NCBI RefSeq assembly: GCF_000703165.1
Contig: NZ_JNLQ01000002.1
Span: 1,054,001-1,118,000, forward strand
Length of the DNA: 64,000 nt
Reading direction: 5' to 3'
Source of the DNA: Butyrivibrio sp. AE3004
Lineage (GTDB): Bacteria; Bacillota; Clostridia; Lachnospirales; Lachnospiraceae
Of this stretch, positions 8,205-18,069 are shown in pieces. The notes below the pieces were generated by a model. It was not told the DNA's origin. It did not search any database and was given only the letters and a program-made list of their open reading frames with translations. The translations under genes were made by a program, and so were the position numbers. The stretch's first letter is position 1; each line of letters begins with the position of its first letter.

Positions 8205-9806
8205 ATGAGTAACAACCAGATTACAGAAGAGATAAATAAGAGACGAACATTTGCAATTATTTCCCACCCCGATGCAGGTAAGACAACACTTACGGAGAAG
8301 TTCCTTCTCTATGGTGGAGCGATCAACCTTGCGGGTTCCGTTAAGGGTAAGGCGACAGCAAGACATGCCGTATCAGACTGGATGGAGATAGAGAAGCAGA
8401 GAGGTATTTCGGTTACATCTTCTGTACTTCAGTTTAACTTTGAGGATTGCTGTATCAATATTCTTGATACACCCGGACACCAGGATTTCTCAGAGGATAC
8501 ATACAGAACACTTATGGCTGCGGATTCAGCGGTCATGGTCATTGATGCCAGTAAGGGCGTTGAGCCTCAGACCAAGAAGCTTTTTAAGGTCTGCACGATG
8601 AGGCATATTCCGATTTTTACATTTATAAACAAGCTTGACAGAGATGCCATGGATACATATGAGCTGCTTGATGATATTGAGGATCATCTTGGAATAGCTA
8701 CGTGCCCTATGAATCTTCCTATCGGATCAGGTAAGAATTTCAAGGGAATCTATGATAGAAGTGAGAAACACGTTGTGACTTTCCAGGATACCATGAAGGG
8801 AACCAAGGAAGGTACTGAGACCATAATTCCTATGGATGACAGAGATCAGCTTATCGCTACCATTGGCGAAGAGGCTCTTGAAAATCTTGAGGGCGAGATC
8901 GAGCTTATGGACGGAGCAGGTGCAGAATTTGACCTTGACGAGGTTCGTGCCGGAAAGCTTACACCGGTATTTTTCGGTTCAGCACTTCAGAATTTCGGAG
9001 TTGAACTTTTCCTGCATAATTTCCTTCAGATGGCTACTCCGCCAAGCGGAAGAACAGCATCAGATGGCGAGGTCATTGATCCCTTGGAGCATGAATTCAC
9101 AGCCTTTGTATTTAAGATTCAGGCCAACATGAACAAGGCTCACAGAGACAGAGTTGCCTTCATGAGAATCTGCTCGGGACGCTATGATGCCGATAAGGAA
9201 GTTAAACATATCCAGTCCGGCAAGGTTTTCAGATTATCACAGCCTCAGCAGCTTATGGCAGATGAGAGGAAAATCTTAAGTGAGGCCTATGCAGGTGATA
9301 TAATGGGAGTGTTCGATCCGGGTATTTTTTCAATAGGTGATACCGTCTGCATGCCTAAGGATTCGGTAACCTATGAAGGTATTCCTACATTTGCTCCCGA
9401 ACACTTTGCAAGAGTACGACAGGTAGATACCATGAAACGTAAGCAGTTCGTCAAAGGTATCGAGCAGATAGCACAGGAAGGTGCAATTCAGATTTTCCAG
9501 GAATTTAATATGGGTATGGAGGAAATCATCGTAGGCGTTGTCGGTGTCCTCCAGTTTGATGTGCTTAAATTCAGACTTCAGAGTGAATATAATGTCGAAA
9601 TTATTCTGGATATGTTACCATATGAGTATATCCGATGGGTTGATAATGAGGATGTTGATATGAACTCACTTGTTGGAACTTCAGATATGAAGAAGATTAA
9701 GGATATGAATGGAAGACCGCTTCTTATCTTTATCAACGAGTGGAGCCCTCAGATGGTTATAGACAGAAACAAGGGACTTTCACTTAGTGAATTCAGGAAG
9801 AACTAA
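8205..9806 (+). CDS. prfC: peptide chain release factor 3
   Basis: 533 aa, the normal RF3 length. It is a cytosolic GTPase that recycles RF1/RF2 from the ribosome after termination. G motifs are in order: G1 SHPDAGKTTL (about 20-29), G2 RGISVTSS, G3 DTPGHQDF, G4 NKLDR, followed by EF-Tu-like domain 2 and the RF3 C-terminal domain (LQFDVLKFRLQSEYNVE). Start at 8205 (MSNNQITEEINKRRTF), preceded by GAAAGG; the TTG at 8190 would overlap that site. The next gene starts 4 bases after the stop. Confidence 0.95.
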   Translation: MSNNQITEEINKRRTFAIISHPDAGKTTLTEKFLLYGGAINLAGSVKGKATARHAVSDWMEIEKQRGISVTSSVLQFNFEDCCINILDTPGHQDFSEDTYRTLMAADSAVMVIDASKGVEPQTKKLFKVCTMRHIPIFTFINKLDRDAMDTYELLDDIEDHLGIATCPMNLPIGSGKNFKGIYDRSEKHVVTFQDTMKGTKEGTETIIPMDDRDQLIATIGEEALENLEGEIELMDGAGAEFDLDEVRAGKLTPVFFGSALQNFGVELFLHNFLQMATPPSGRTASDGEVIDPLEHEFTAFVFKIQANMNKAHRDRVAFMRICSGRYDADKEVKHIQSGKVFRLSQPQQLMADERKILSEAYAGDIMGVFDPGIFSIGDTVCMPKDSVTYEGIPTFAPEHFARVRQVDTMKRKQFVKGIEQIAQEGAIQIFQEFNMGMEEIIVGVVGVLQFDVLKFRLQSEYNVEIILDMLPYEYIRWVDNEDVDMNSLVGTSDMKKIKDMNGRPLLIFINEWSPQMVIDRNKGLSLSEFRKN

Positions 9807-9810
9807 AGTT

Positions 9811-11568
9811 ATGAAAAAAGACAGATGTTTTAAAAACTTAATAAGGAAGACATCTGTCTTTTTTGCATTTTTATGCATGGGGACGATGATCGCAGGTTGT
9901 GGCGATACGACTGCAAATGTGAAGGAATTCATACAGGAAAATAATCCGCTAAATAGCGCAGACTCTCTGAGTTTTGGAGCAGATAAAGATTCTGATGATG
10001 AAACTGAAGCTGTGGAAAGCGCTCAGGATGAGGAAAACCTTAACCTTGAGGAAGGCGGCTTCGACACGGATGCATTTTCCATGAGCAGAGAAGAATTCGA
10101 GCAGGGCAGTAGTGCTCATGCCGCAAATAAAAATGAATCGGATGACAGTACCAATGCTGCGGATGAAGATGAATCGGATGTCGGAATTGATGCTGCGAAT
10201 GAAAACTTAGAGAGAAATGATTCTAACGGCCGAAAGAATAGCAGCGATACTGATAATGTAGGAAGCAATGTTCAGGGCAGTAATGCCGTAGGCAATAACT
10301 CCGATTCTGCCGGCGAATCTACCATGGCATCAAACACAGCTTCTTCCGTTTTTGATCCTGACAAAGTAAACAAAGCCATCGATGACCTTATCACTCAGAT
10401 TGAGATAGAGACAGGCCGCACCGGCAGAAGAAAAAATGTTGAGGAGACCGATAAGAAATCCGGGAAGGATGCTACCACCTACTTTAGTGATACCTATCAG
10501 GAAGCACAGAGAGCATCCCTTGGTCTTTCTTCTGTGGATATTGAAGAACTCAAAAAAACGCAGGCAGGTAATTATGCCTTTGAGCATCTTACGAAAGAAG
10601 GACAGACTCTGTATGTGGAGCTTTTGAGAATAATTCAGAAGCGTGCTGAGGATGTGGTAGTATCAACTCTTGACGAAGAGGTACTTGATGTGGTCTGTCA
10701 GTTTGTGCTTGCAGATCACCCTGAGCTTTTTTACATGGATGGATATACCTACACCAGATATACGGTGGCGGGAGTTCTGAAAAAGATATCTTTTACGGGA
10801 AACTATATCTACAGCGATGAGGAGATCGCAGACAGATTAAACAGGATCAATGATTATGTAAATACATGTCTTTCGGAAGTACCTTCAGATGCTGATGACT
10901 ATACAAAAGTAAAGTATGTTTATGATTATCTGATCACTAATACGGAGTACGATGCCAAGGCTCCGGACAATCAGAATATCTGCTCGGTATTTTTATACGG
11001 CAGATCCGTGTGTCAGGGTTATGCCAAGGCAACACAGTATTTGCTTAATAAACTCGGGGTACCTACAACACTTGTCACAGGAAAAGTGAATGGGATAGGG
11101 CACGCCTGGAATCTGGTTCTTGTGGATGGCGAGTACACTTATGTTGATACGACATGGGGAGATTCTTCATACCAGAAGCTTGAAGCGGGAGATGACAATT
11201 CCCAAAAGCTGCCTCTGATAAATTATACATATCTTTGCTGCACAACTCAGGATATTGAGAAGACTCACGTTATAGCCGAGACTCTTCCGGTTCCGGAGTG
11301 CACTTCAATGAAAAACAATTATTATGTCAGAGAGGGCGAGTATTTCACAGAGGTTGACATGAATGCACTCGAAAACCTCTTTAAGAGAAGCTATGCCATA
11401 GGCAGTAATAATGTGACAATCAAGTGCAGCACCAAAAACATCTATGATGAATTTAAGAAAACTCTTTTTACGGATAAAACAGTTTTCAGATTAATGGAAG
11501 GCTCAAATAATACTGTTTCATATTCAAGCTTTGAGACGCAATACATACTCGTAATTTGGCTATATTGA
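9811..11568 (+). CDS. transglutaminase-like domain lipoprotein
   Basis: 585 aa. The signal peptide ends in a lipobox (MGTMIAGC), so it is a lipid-anchored extracellular protein. Residues about 30-190 are a low-complexity Asp/Glu/Ser/Asn linker of the kind that spans the wall. The C-terminal half carries a transglutaminase/cysteine-protease-like core: Cys401 in SVCQGYAKA, His431 in GIGHAWN and Asp446 in YVDTTWGD, the expected catalytic triad. A peptidoglycan- or protein-modifying surface role is inferred; the substrate is unknown. It starts only 4 bases after prfC and may share its transcript despite the unrelated function. Confidence 0.85.
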   Translation: MKKDRCFKNLIRKTSVFFAFLCMGTMIAGCGDTTANVKEFIQENNPLNSADSLSFGADKDSDDETEAVESAQDEENLNLEEGGFDTDAFSMSREEFEQGSSAHAANKNESDDSTNAADEDESDVGIDAANENLERNDSNGRKNSSDTDNVGSNVQGSNAVGNNSDSAGESTMASNTASSVFDPDKVNKAIDDLITQIEIETGRTGRRKNVEETDKKSGKDATTYFSDTYQEAQRASLGLSSVDIEELKKTQAGNYAFEHLTKEGQTLYVELLRIIQKRAEDVVVSTLDEEVLDVVCQFVLADHPELFYMDGYTYTRYTVAGVLKKISFTGNYIYSDEEIADRLNRINDYVNTCLSEVPSDADDYTKVKYVYDYLITNTEYDAKAPDNQNICSVFLYGRSVCQGYAKATQYLLNKLGVPTTLVTGKVNGIGHAWNLVLVDGEYTYVDTTWGDSSYQKLEAGDDNSQKLPLINYTYLCCTTQDIEKTHVIAETLPVPECTSMKNNYYVREGEYFTEVDMNALENLFKRSYAIGSNNVTIKCSTKNIYDEFKKTLFTDKTVFRLMEGSNNTVSYSSFETQYILVIWLY

Positions 11569-11602
11569 TGAATTATGCTTCGTTAAAACAAACGGTATTT
11601 CG

Positions 11603-11631
11603 TTGAATAATACCATTTCCAGTGATAAAAT
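11603..11631 (+). promoter_or_regulatory. sigma-A-type promoter for the channel gene
   Basis: TTGAAT and TAAAAT are separated by exactly 17 bases, about 65 bases before the start at 11697. A GGTATT/AATACC inverted repeat (11594-11614) overlaps the -35 and could be an operator. Confidence 0.55.
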
Positions 11632-11696
11632 AATCTTGCAGAAACGGATATCCGGCTAGTCGGATACAAAAATACGTTTAGAGTGGAGGAAATGGT

Positions 11697-12884
11697 ATGT
11701 TAGATTTTTCAAATTTTATGACGGGCATATTTGGGGGCCTGGGGAAAGTAATGGTGGCGCTTGTCATCCTTCTCATTGCGTATATCGTCGCATCGATTGC
11801 CAAATCACTTATAATCAAGCTCATGACACATACGAAGCTTGGCTTCATCGTATCGAGAGCTGACGGACAAAGACCCGGTGTGACAATAACCTACATAAGC
11901 AAGCTTGTCTATGTTCTTGTGTTTATGCTTTTTATTCCGGCAATTTTCGGAGCACTGGGGATTGACAGTATTTCTTCTCCCATAATGGGACTGCTTAATA
12001 CGATCTGGGGATACGCTCCTAACGTTGTGGCAGCGGTTATCGTTCTTTTTGTTGGTAATCTGATAGCAAGTGCAGTCAGAGGCCTTCTTGAACCACTGTT
12101 TGCAAAGCTTAAGGTTGATGAGCTTCAGACTAAGGCAGGCATCGAGGTTAAGGATACAGCAAGACTTTCATACACACTTGCTTATATCGTGTATGTTCTT
12201 ATAATGATTCCTGTTTTCATAGTTGCGCTCAACACTCTCAAGATTGAAGCCATAACTGAGCCGGCTGTGAACATGCTCACAATTGTAGTAAACTATATTC
12301 CTCGTGTTGTTGTAGCCTGCATGGTTGTATTTGTGGGATATCTTATCGGTAAATTCTCGGGAAATATAATTTCACAGCTCCTTGCTTCAACGGGCGTGGA
12401 TAAAAAGCTCACAGATGTGACGGACGGGAAGACAGAAAAATTTGTTTTGTCTAAGGTTACAGGCAAAATAGTGCAGGTGGTTATCAATATCATCTTTATT
12501 GTGCAGGGCTTTGCGGTTGTTGACTTAAAGCTCCTGACAGATATAGGCGCTGCTGTTATCAGCTATATGCCAAAGGTGCTTGCTGCTATTATAGTTCTTA
12601 CTCTTGCATATTTTGCGGGTATTCTTGCAGAGAAAGCTCTTAAGAAAAATGGCATGGACGGATATGCAATGATCTCAAAAGCGGTTATCTTTGTGATCGG
12701 TGTGTTCATGGTCTTAAACCAGCTTGGCATAGCAACCGTAATAGTGAATTCAGCATTCATAATCATTGTAGCTTCGCTTGCAATAGCATTTGCCATATCC
12801 TTTGGTTTTGGCGGCAGGAATTTTGCTGCAAGACAGCTTGATAAACTTGATAAGTACATTGAAGATAACAGTAAGAAAGAATAA
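11697..12884 (+). CDS. MscS-type/conserved TM-helix membrane channel protein
   Basis: 395 aa with GTGGAGG correctly spaced before ATG. The protein alternates hydrophobic helices with short loops and repeats a unit seen three to four times (GYAPNVVAAVIVLFVGNLIA, NYIPRVVVACMVVFVGYLIG, SYMPKVLAAIIVLTLAYFAG). This is the repeated TM_helix domain found in MscS/CmpX-like channels. The end (AISFGFGGRNFAARQLDKL) resembles the beginning of the MscS beta domain, but that domain is otherwise missing, so gating and conductance are not assured. A role in osmotic or membrane stress is inferred. Confidence 0.75.
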   Translation: MLDFSNFMTGIFGGLGKVMVALVILLIAYIVASIAKSLIIKLMTHTKLGFIVSRADGQRPGVTITYISKLVYVLVFMLFIPAIFGALGIDSISSPIMGLLNTIWGYAPNVVAAVIVLFVGNLIASAVRGLLEPLFAKLKVDELQTKAGIEVKDTARLSYTLAYIVYVLIMIPVFIVALNTLKIEAITEPAVNMLTIVVNYIPRVVVACMVVFVGYLIGKFSGNIISQLLASTGVDKKLTDVTDGKTEKFVLSKVTGKIVQVVINIIFIVQGFAVVDLKLLTDIGAAVISYMPKVLAAIIVLTLAYFAGILAEKALKKNGMDGYAMISKAVIFVIGVFMVLNQLGIATVIVNSAFIIIVASLAIAFAISFGFGGRNFAARQLDKLDKYIEDNSKKE

Positions 12885-12908
12885 TGAAAATTTAACTGAC
12901 AGATATGA

Positions 12909-12945
12909 CGGAGGGCAGACATAAAAAGTTGCCCTCCGCTTTTCT
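12909..12945 (+). terminator. intrinsic terminator after the channel gene
   Basis: A CGGAGGGCA/TGCCCTCCG stem with a 12-nt loop is followed by CTTTTC. Confidence 0.75.
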
Positions 12946-12957
12946 ATCTTGTATAAT
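12929..12957 (+). promoter_or_regulatory. promoter of the asp23-nusB-xseA housekeeping operon
   Basis: A consensus TATAAT at 12952-12957 stands 17 bases from TTGCCC at 12929. The -35 lies inside the 3' arm of the preceding terminator, so the two signals overlap. Confidence 0.55.
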
Positions 12958-12992
12958 TATAAGGATTTCAGTATGAAAGGAACGTGATTGCT

Positions 12993-13367
12993 ATGGAAAA
13001 AGAAGTACAGAATAATACACTTACAAAAGCAAAGGGTATTGGATCTGTTAAAATTGCTGACGACGTAGTTGCAAAGATTGCTGCACTTGCAGCGCTTGAG
13101 ATTGATGGCGTAAGCGCAATGGCAGGTAATTATACAAGTGAGACTATTGAGAAGGTTGGACCTATGAACCTTCAGAAGAGCTCCAAAATTTTCCTGAACA
13201 ATGGTAAGGTTCGCGTGGATATGTCCATACTTATGGATTACAGCTATAACATTCCCGCAACCAGCAAGAAGGTACAGGATAAGGTTAAGAACTCGATTGA
13301 GAGTATGACAGGACTTGAAGTAACTGACGTTAATGTCCGCATTGCCGGAATTACTATGCCGGAATAA
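12993..13367 (+). CDS. Asp23/Gls24 family envelope stress protein
   Basis: 124 aa from the ATG at 12993, which GAAAGGA serves at a normal distance; the GTG at 12984 is too close to it. The sequence shows the Asp23 pattern: IADDVVAKIAALAALEIDGVSAM and a C-terminal beta-alpha part ending VTDVNVRIAGITMPE. The family consists of small membrane-associated or cytosolic proteins tied to envelope homeostasis. Its position directly before nusB is standard in Clostridia. Confidence 0.9.
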   Translation: MEKEVQNNTLTKAKGIGSVKIADDVVAKIAALAALEIDGVSAMAGNYTSETIEKVGPMNLQKSSKIFLNNGKVRVDMSILMDYSYNIPATSKKVQDKVKNSIESMTGLEVTDVNVRIAGITMPE

Positions 13368-13385
13368 GAGGATGACAGAGATATT

Positions 13386-13784
13386 ATGAAAAGATCAGAA
13401 TTAAGAGAACAGGTTTTTCAGCTTCTTTTTCGTGTTGAATTTAATACGCCTGAGGAAATGAGAGAACAGGAAGACCTGTTCATTGAAACTAATGACCTGA
13501 ATATGAGTGAGAAGGATGTGAGCTATGTTAAGGAGCGTTATGAGAGCATAGCTGAGAAACTTCCTGAGATTGACAAGCTTATAAATGAAGTGACAACCGG
13601 ATGGGACACAGGCAGAATCGGTAAGGTTGAACTTGCTATCCTGAGACTTGCTGTTTATGAGATAAAGTTTGACGATTCAATTCCTACCGGAGTTGCAATT
13701 AACGAGGCGGTTGAGCTGTCTAAGAAGTTCGGACAGGATGGAGCTTCCTCCTTTGTAAACGGAGTGCTTGCAAAGTTTGCGTAA
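13386..13784 (+). CDS. nusB: transcription antitermination factor NusB
   Basis: 132 aa, all-helical. It binds boxA RNA with S10 (NusE) in rRNA antitermination. Typical marks are the N-terminal SELREQVFQLLFRVEF and the C-terminal AILRLAVYEIKFDDSIPTGVAINEAVELSKKFG...FVNGVLAKFA. The xseA start lies inside its last codons. Confidence 0.95.
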   Translation: MKRSELREQVFQLLFRVEFNTPEEMREQEDLFIETNDLNMSEKDVSYVKERYESIAEKLPEIDKLINEVTTGWDTGRIGKVELAILRLAVYEIKFDDSIPTGVAINEAVELSKKFGQDGASSFVNGVLAKFA

Positions 13785-14988
13785 CGAATATACTGTTGAG
13801 CAGATAAATAATTACATTAAAAATATGTTCAGGCAGGACTTTCTGCTCTCATCGCTAACTGTGAAGGGAGAGGTCAGTAACTGTAAATATCATTCCTCCG
13901 GTCACATCTACTTTACGCTTAAGGATGCGTCCGGAGCGATTTCATGTGTGATGTTCCGCGGAAGCAGGGCTGAGGGTCTGCATTTTGAGATGAAGGAAGG
14001 CCAGCAGGTCAAGGTGACCGGAACTATAGATGTTTTTGAACGTGATGGTAAGTACCAGCTCTATGCTAAGAAAATTCAATTAGATGGAGAAGGTGCTTTA
14101 TTTGAGCGTTTTGCTGCACTTAAAAAAGAACTGTCTGAGAGGGGAATGTTTGCTGCAGAGTACAAACAGGCTATTCCCAAATATATAAAGACTCTGGGAG
14201 TTGTTACTGCTCCCACAGGAGCTGCCGTGAGGGATATAATCAATATTTCTCAGAGAAGAAATCCCTATGTACAGATTTATCTGTACCCGGCAATTGTCCA
14301 GGGAGACCAGGCAAAAGAGAGCATTGTCAGAGGAATAGAAACACTTACAAAAATGGATGTGGACGTCATCATCGTGGGGCGAGGTGGCGGATCCATTGAG
14401 GATTTGTGGGCTTTTAATGAAGAGGTGGTTGCTGAGGCAATCTTTAACTGCCCTATACCTGTTATTTCAGCGGTCGGTCATGAGACTGACTGGACGATAG
14501 CGGATTTTGTCTCGGACCTTAGGGCACCTACACCTTCAGCTGCTGCTGAACTTGCGGTATATGAACTTGACCTTCTGCTTCACGATTTGGAAGCCTACAG
14601 GGATATTCTGACCCGCAGGATGAATGATAAAATTCGTATCTTACGGGATAAGGCTGCAAGTGACAGAAGGCTGCTGGAGCATCTTTCACCCGAGGCAAGA
14701 ATACGGGATCAGAGAATGAGAGCTGCTCAGGGTGAGGAACGCCTTATCAGACTTATGACGGATATGATACGTGATAAGAGGCATCTTCTTGATGTTAATA
14801 TAGAGCGGCTTAAGGCACTTAGTCCTCTTGATAAGCTGCAGTCCGGTTTTTCATATGTCTGTGATGAGGACGGCAGAAATATCAGGTCTATCGAAGGCGT
14901 AAAAGCCGGAGATGTGCTAGAGATAAATGTAATTGACGGAACTATTAAAACTGAAGTAATAGCTGCAAAGGAACGAACCTATGGCTAA
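13768..14988 (+). CDS. xseA: exodeoxyribonuclease VII large subunit
   Basis: About 406 aa, overlapping the nusB end. Two TTG starts are possible (13768 and 13777); GGAG at 13761-13764 sits close to the first and far from the second, so the exact start is uncertain by three codons. An N-terminal OB fold (VKGEVSNCKYHSSGHIYFTLKD) is followed by the catalytic region (APTGAAVRDI, VIIVGRGGGSIEDLWAFN, ISAVGHETD) and a helical C-terminus that binds XseB. It degrades single-stranded DNA to oligonucleotides in repair. Confidence 0.95.
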   Translation: MQSLRNEYTVEQINNYIKNMFRQDFLLSSLTVKGEVSNCKYHSSGHIYFTLKDASGAISCVMFRGSRAEGLHFEMKEGQQVKVTGTIDVFERDGKYQLYAKKIQLDGEGALFERFAALKKELSERGMFAAEYKQAIPKYIKTLGVVTAPTGAAVRDIINISQRRNPYVQIYLYPAIVQGDQAKESIVRGIETLTKMDVDVIIVGRGGGSIEDLWAFNEEVVAEAIFNCPIPVISAVGHETDWTIADFVSDLRAPTPSAAAELAVYELDLLLHDLEAYRDILTRRMNDKIRILRDKAASDRRLLEHLSPEARIRDQRMRAAQGEERLIRLMTDMIRDKRHLLDVNIERLKALSPLDKLQSGFSYVCDEDGRNIRSIEGVKAGDVLEINVIDGTIKTEVIAAKERTYG

Positions 14989-15223
14989 AAAAGCTGAAGA
15001 TATGGATAACGAACAGAAAAAGGATATTCCTGTAGAAGAAGCCTTTGATAAGGTTGATGCCACGATCAAGGCACTTGAACAAAGCGATATATCACTTGAG
15101 GATTCTTTTAAACTCTTTAAGGAAGGAATGGACCTTTTAAAATATTGCAATGACTCAATTGACAAGGTTGAGAAAAAGGTTCAGAAAGTAATGGCGGACG
15201 GCCGTACGGAGGATTTTGAATAA
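14981..15223 (+). CDS. xseB: exodeoxyribonuclease VII small subunit
   Basis: 80 aa with the family core VEEAFDKVDATIKALEQSDI and SLEDSFKLFKEGMDLLKYC. Several XseB copies decorate XseA helices. It overlaps xseA by 8 bases and shares TAATG with the next gene, so the three are translationally coupled. Confidence 0.95.
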   Translation: MAKKAEDMDNEQKKDIPVEEAFDKVDATIKALEQSDISLEDSFKLFKEGMDLLKYCNDSIDKVEKKVQKVMADGRTEDFE

Positions 15224-16143
15224 TGTCTGATTTTGACAGATTACTTGATGAAAAAGCTGCTGAGGCTGAGAAAATCGTAAAAAGCTTTTTGCCTTTAGAG
15301 GAAGGTTATCAGAAGACGGTAATTGAGGCTATGAACTATAGTGTTCTTGCAGGTGGAAAGAGAATAAGACCTGTCCTCATGATGGAGATGTTCAGAATCT
15401 TTTCAGGAAAATCAGAGGAGATCATTGCACCGTTCATGGCTGCCATGGAGATGATACATACCTACTCACTTGTTCATGATGATCTTCCTGCACTTGATAA
15501 TGATGAGTACAGAAGAGGCAGAAAAACAACTCATGTTGTTTACGGACCGGGTATGGCAACCATTGCAGGTGACGGCCTTTTAAACTATGCGTTTGAGACG
15601 GCAATAAAGGTATTTAACTGTAAGGAAGAATTACCTTTGTATGACGGAGAATTCAGCGACAGAAGGGCTGTTGCACTTAAGATTCTTGCAACGAAAGCCG
15701 GTATTTACGGAATGATAGGCGGACAGTGCGCTGACATTGAGGCTGAAGGTAAAGCCTGTGCGACAGAGGATGAACTCATTTTTATCCATGAAAACAAGAC
15801 CGCAGCACTTCTTGAGAGCAGTATGATGATAGGCGCTCTTCTTGCAGGTGCGGATAGTGCGACGCTTAAAGAGATTGAACAGGCTGCCCGCAAAATCGGC
15901 GTAGCTTTTCAGATACAGGACGATGTCCTTGATGTAACAGGCGACGAGGCAGAACTGGGAAAGCCTGTGGGCTCTGATGAGAAAAATGAGAAGACTACCT
16001 ATGTGACTCTTCATGGTATTGAAGAATCAAAGAGGGAAGTAGAGAGACTTTCCGATGAAGCAATCGGAATATTGTCTGAATTTGAAGGAGCAGATACATT
16101 CCTTATTCCACTTGTGAAGTGGATGATAACACGTAATAAGTAA
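15223..16143 (+). CDS. ispA: polyprenyl (farnesyl/geranylgeranyl) diphosphate synthase
   Basis: 306 aa. It has both Asp-rich magnesium motifs, DDLPALDND (first, DDx4D) and DDVLDVTGD (second), plus the GGKRIRP substrate loop. It condenses IPP with allylic diphosphates; chain length (C15 or C20) cannot be decided from sequence alone. The operon position between xseB and dxs is standard. The product feeds quinone, cell-wall carrier and any prenylation pathway. Confidence 0.93.
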   Translation: MSDFDRLLDEKAAEAEKIVKSFLPLEEGYQKTVIEAMNYSVLAGGKRIRPVLMMEMFRIFSGKSEEIIAPFMAAMEMIHTYSLVHDDLPALDNDEYRRGRKTTHVVYGPGMATIAGDGLLNYAFETAIKVFNCKEELPLYDGEFSDRRAVALKILATKAGIYGMIGGQCADIEAEGKACATEDELIFIHENKTAALLESSMMIGALLAGADSATLKEIEQAARKIGVAFQIQDDVLDVTGDEAELGKPVGSDEKNEKTTYVTLHGIEESKREVERLSDEAIGILSEFEGADTFLIPLVKWMITRNK

Positions 16144-16200
16144 GTGCTGTTCCAAGGGTACGAAAATACTTTTCAGCTAGGCTGGAGGATGAGGGCTGAC

Positions 16201-18069
16201 ATGTTAATTGATAGTATCAATAAGCCAAATGATATAAAGAAAATACCTGCGAACAAGTTAAATGAACTCGCTCAGGAAATCAGAGAGTTTTTTATAGAAA
16301 AAATAAGTGTTACAGGGGGGCATCTTGCCTCCAATCTCGGAGTGGTTGAGCTTACAATGGCGCTTCATCTTGAACTTGATCTGCCAAAGGACAAGATCAT
16401 ATGGGACGTTGGACACCAGTCCTACACCCATAAGCTTCTTACCGGACGAAAGGATGGTTTTGACTCACTTAGGAAATTCGGAGGAATGAGTGGTTTCCCA
16501 AAGAGAAGTGAATCGGACTGCGACTGCTTTGACACAGGTCATAGTTCAACCAGTTTGTCAGCAGGACTCGGTATGGTCAGAGCAAGACAGCTTTCAGATG
16601 AAAACTTCACTATAGTTTCCGTTATAGGAGACGGATCTCTGACAGGCGGACTTGCATATGAAGCTTTGAATAATGCAGCTAAGCTGGATACGAACTTTAT
16701 AATGGTTCTTAATGACAATGAGATGTCCATATCGGAGAACGTTGGAGGTATGGCAAAATACCTTAATGTAGTCCGCACAAATGAGGGATATCTGAATCTT
16801 AGAGATGACATTTATAATTCTCTGAAGAATTCCAGCCCCAAGATGGTAAAGGGGATAAGAAGGGCGAAGAACAGCTTTAAACAGCTCTTTGTACCCGGTA
16901 TGGTATTTGAGAATCTTGGAATAACATATCTCGGACCTATAGACGGACATAATATTTCCGCTATGAGAGCGGCGATTCGTGAGGCCAAGAAGGTTCGTAA
17001 GGCAGTTATGATTCATGTTGTTACGAAAAAGGGTAAGGGTTATGAACCCGCTGAGAGACATCCTGCAAGATTCCATGGTACGGAGCCTTTCCTCATTGAG
17101 AACGGTATACCCAGAAATCCCAGAACGGTAGCAAACTACCAGGATATTTTCAGTACCGTAATGTGTAAGATAGGTGAGCGTAATCCGGAGGTCGTAGCAA
17201 TAACCGCTGCCATGGCGGACGGAACAGGCCTTAAGAGATTCAGGAATATGTATCCCAAGAGATTTTTTGATGCGGGGATCGCGGAAGAACATGCGGTTAC
17301 CTTTGCAGCAGGTCTTGCAGTTGGCGGATATCATCCTGTTTTTGCGGTTTACAGTTCATTTTTACAAAGAGCATACGACCAGATGATCGAGGACGTTTGT
17401 CTACAGAACCTTCCCGTTACTTTTGCAATAGACAGGGCGGGACTTGTAGGCAGTGATGGTGAGACTCATCAGGGAATTTTTGATCTGTCTTATCTTTCAA
17501 GTATGCCTAATATGCATGTCATGGCACCTAAAAATAAATGGGAGCTTTCCGACATGATGAAGTTCGCTATACAGTTTAACGGACCGACGGCGATAAGATA
17601 TCCAAGGGGAACTGCCTACGACGGACTTGAGGAATTCCGTGAGCCTATCGTTATGGGAAAAGCGGAGCCGATCTACAAAGAGAGAGACATTGTTCTTTTG
17701 GCTGTAGGCAGCATGGTCAAGACTGCAGAACAGGTAAGGGAGATCCTTATAGAAAAGGGCTACAACTGCTCACTTACAAATGCCAGATTTGTTAAGCCTG
17801 TAGATGTTGACTATATCAGGGAAGCATCCAAGAAGCATAAGCTTATGGTGACCATGGAAGAGAACATTGAAAACGGTGGCTTCGGAGATCAGGTAAGACG
17901 CTTTATTGCAGATGAAGAGATTGATATTAAGCAGCTGACTATCGCGCTTCCCGATACTTTTGTGACACATGGCTCCTGTGATCAGTTATATAAGGCGCTT
18001 GGCATAGACGCACAGTCTATAGCTAAAAAGGTTATTAGAAAATACGAGGAAATATTAGTAAATGGCTAA
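16201..18069 (+). CDS. dxs: 1-deoxy-D-xylulose-5-phosphate synthase
   Basis: 622 aa from the ATG at 16201 (MLIDSINKPNDIKKI), the expected N-terminus for the family, preceded by GGAGG and GAGGG. The GTG at 16144 would add 19 unlikely residues. It is the first enzyme of the MEP isoprenoid pathway, joining pyruvate and glyceraldehyde 3-phosphate with thiamine diphosphate. Visible motifs are IWDVGHQSYTHKLLTGR, the ThDP motif VIGDGSLTGG...NDNEMSIS, and the transketolase part AGIAEEHAVTFAAGLA and AIDRAGLVGSDGETHQG. Confidence 0.96.
   Translation: MLIDSINKPNDIKKIPANKLNELAQEIREFFIEKISVTGGHLASNLGVVELTMALHLELDLPKDKIIWDVGHQSYTHKLLTGRKDGFDSLRKFGGMSGFPKRSESDCDCFDTGHSSTSLSAGLGMVRARQLSDENFTIVSVIGDGSLTGGLAYEALNNAAKLDTNFIMVLNDNEMSISENVGGMAKYLNVVRTNEGYLNLRDDIYNSLKNSSPKMVKGIRRAKNSFKQLFVPGMVFENLGITYLGPIDGHNISAMRAAIREAKKVRKAVMIHVVTKKGKGYEPAERHPARFHGTEPFLIENGIPRNPRTVANYQDIFSTVMCKIGERNPEVVAITAAMADGTGLKRFRNMYPKRFFDAGIAEEHAVTFAAGLAVGGYHPVFAVYSSFLQRAYDQMIEDVCLQNLPVTFAIDRAGLVGSDGETHQGIFDLSYLSSMPNMHVMAPKNKWELSDMMKFAIQFNGPTAIRYPRGTAYDGLEEFREPIVMGKAEPIYKERDIVLLAVGSMVKTAEQVREILIEKGYNCSLTNARFVKPVDVDYIREASKKHKLMVTMEENIENGGFGDQVRRFIADEEIDIKQLTIALPDTFVTHGSCDQLYKALGIDAQSIAKKVIRKYEEILVNG

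Noticed and set aside
16594..17334. 246-codon minus-strand frame inside dxs
   Set aside because: It lies fully within a well-supported gene, in antisense, without a ribosome site or family features.
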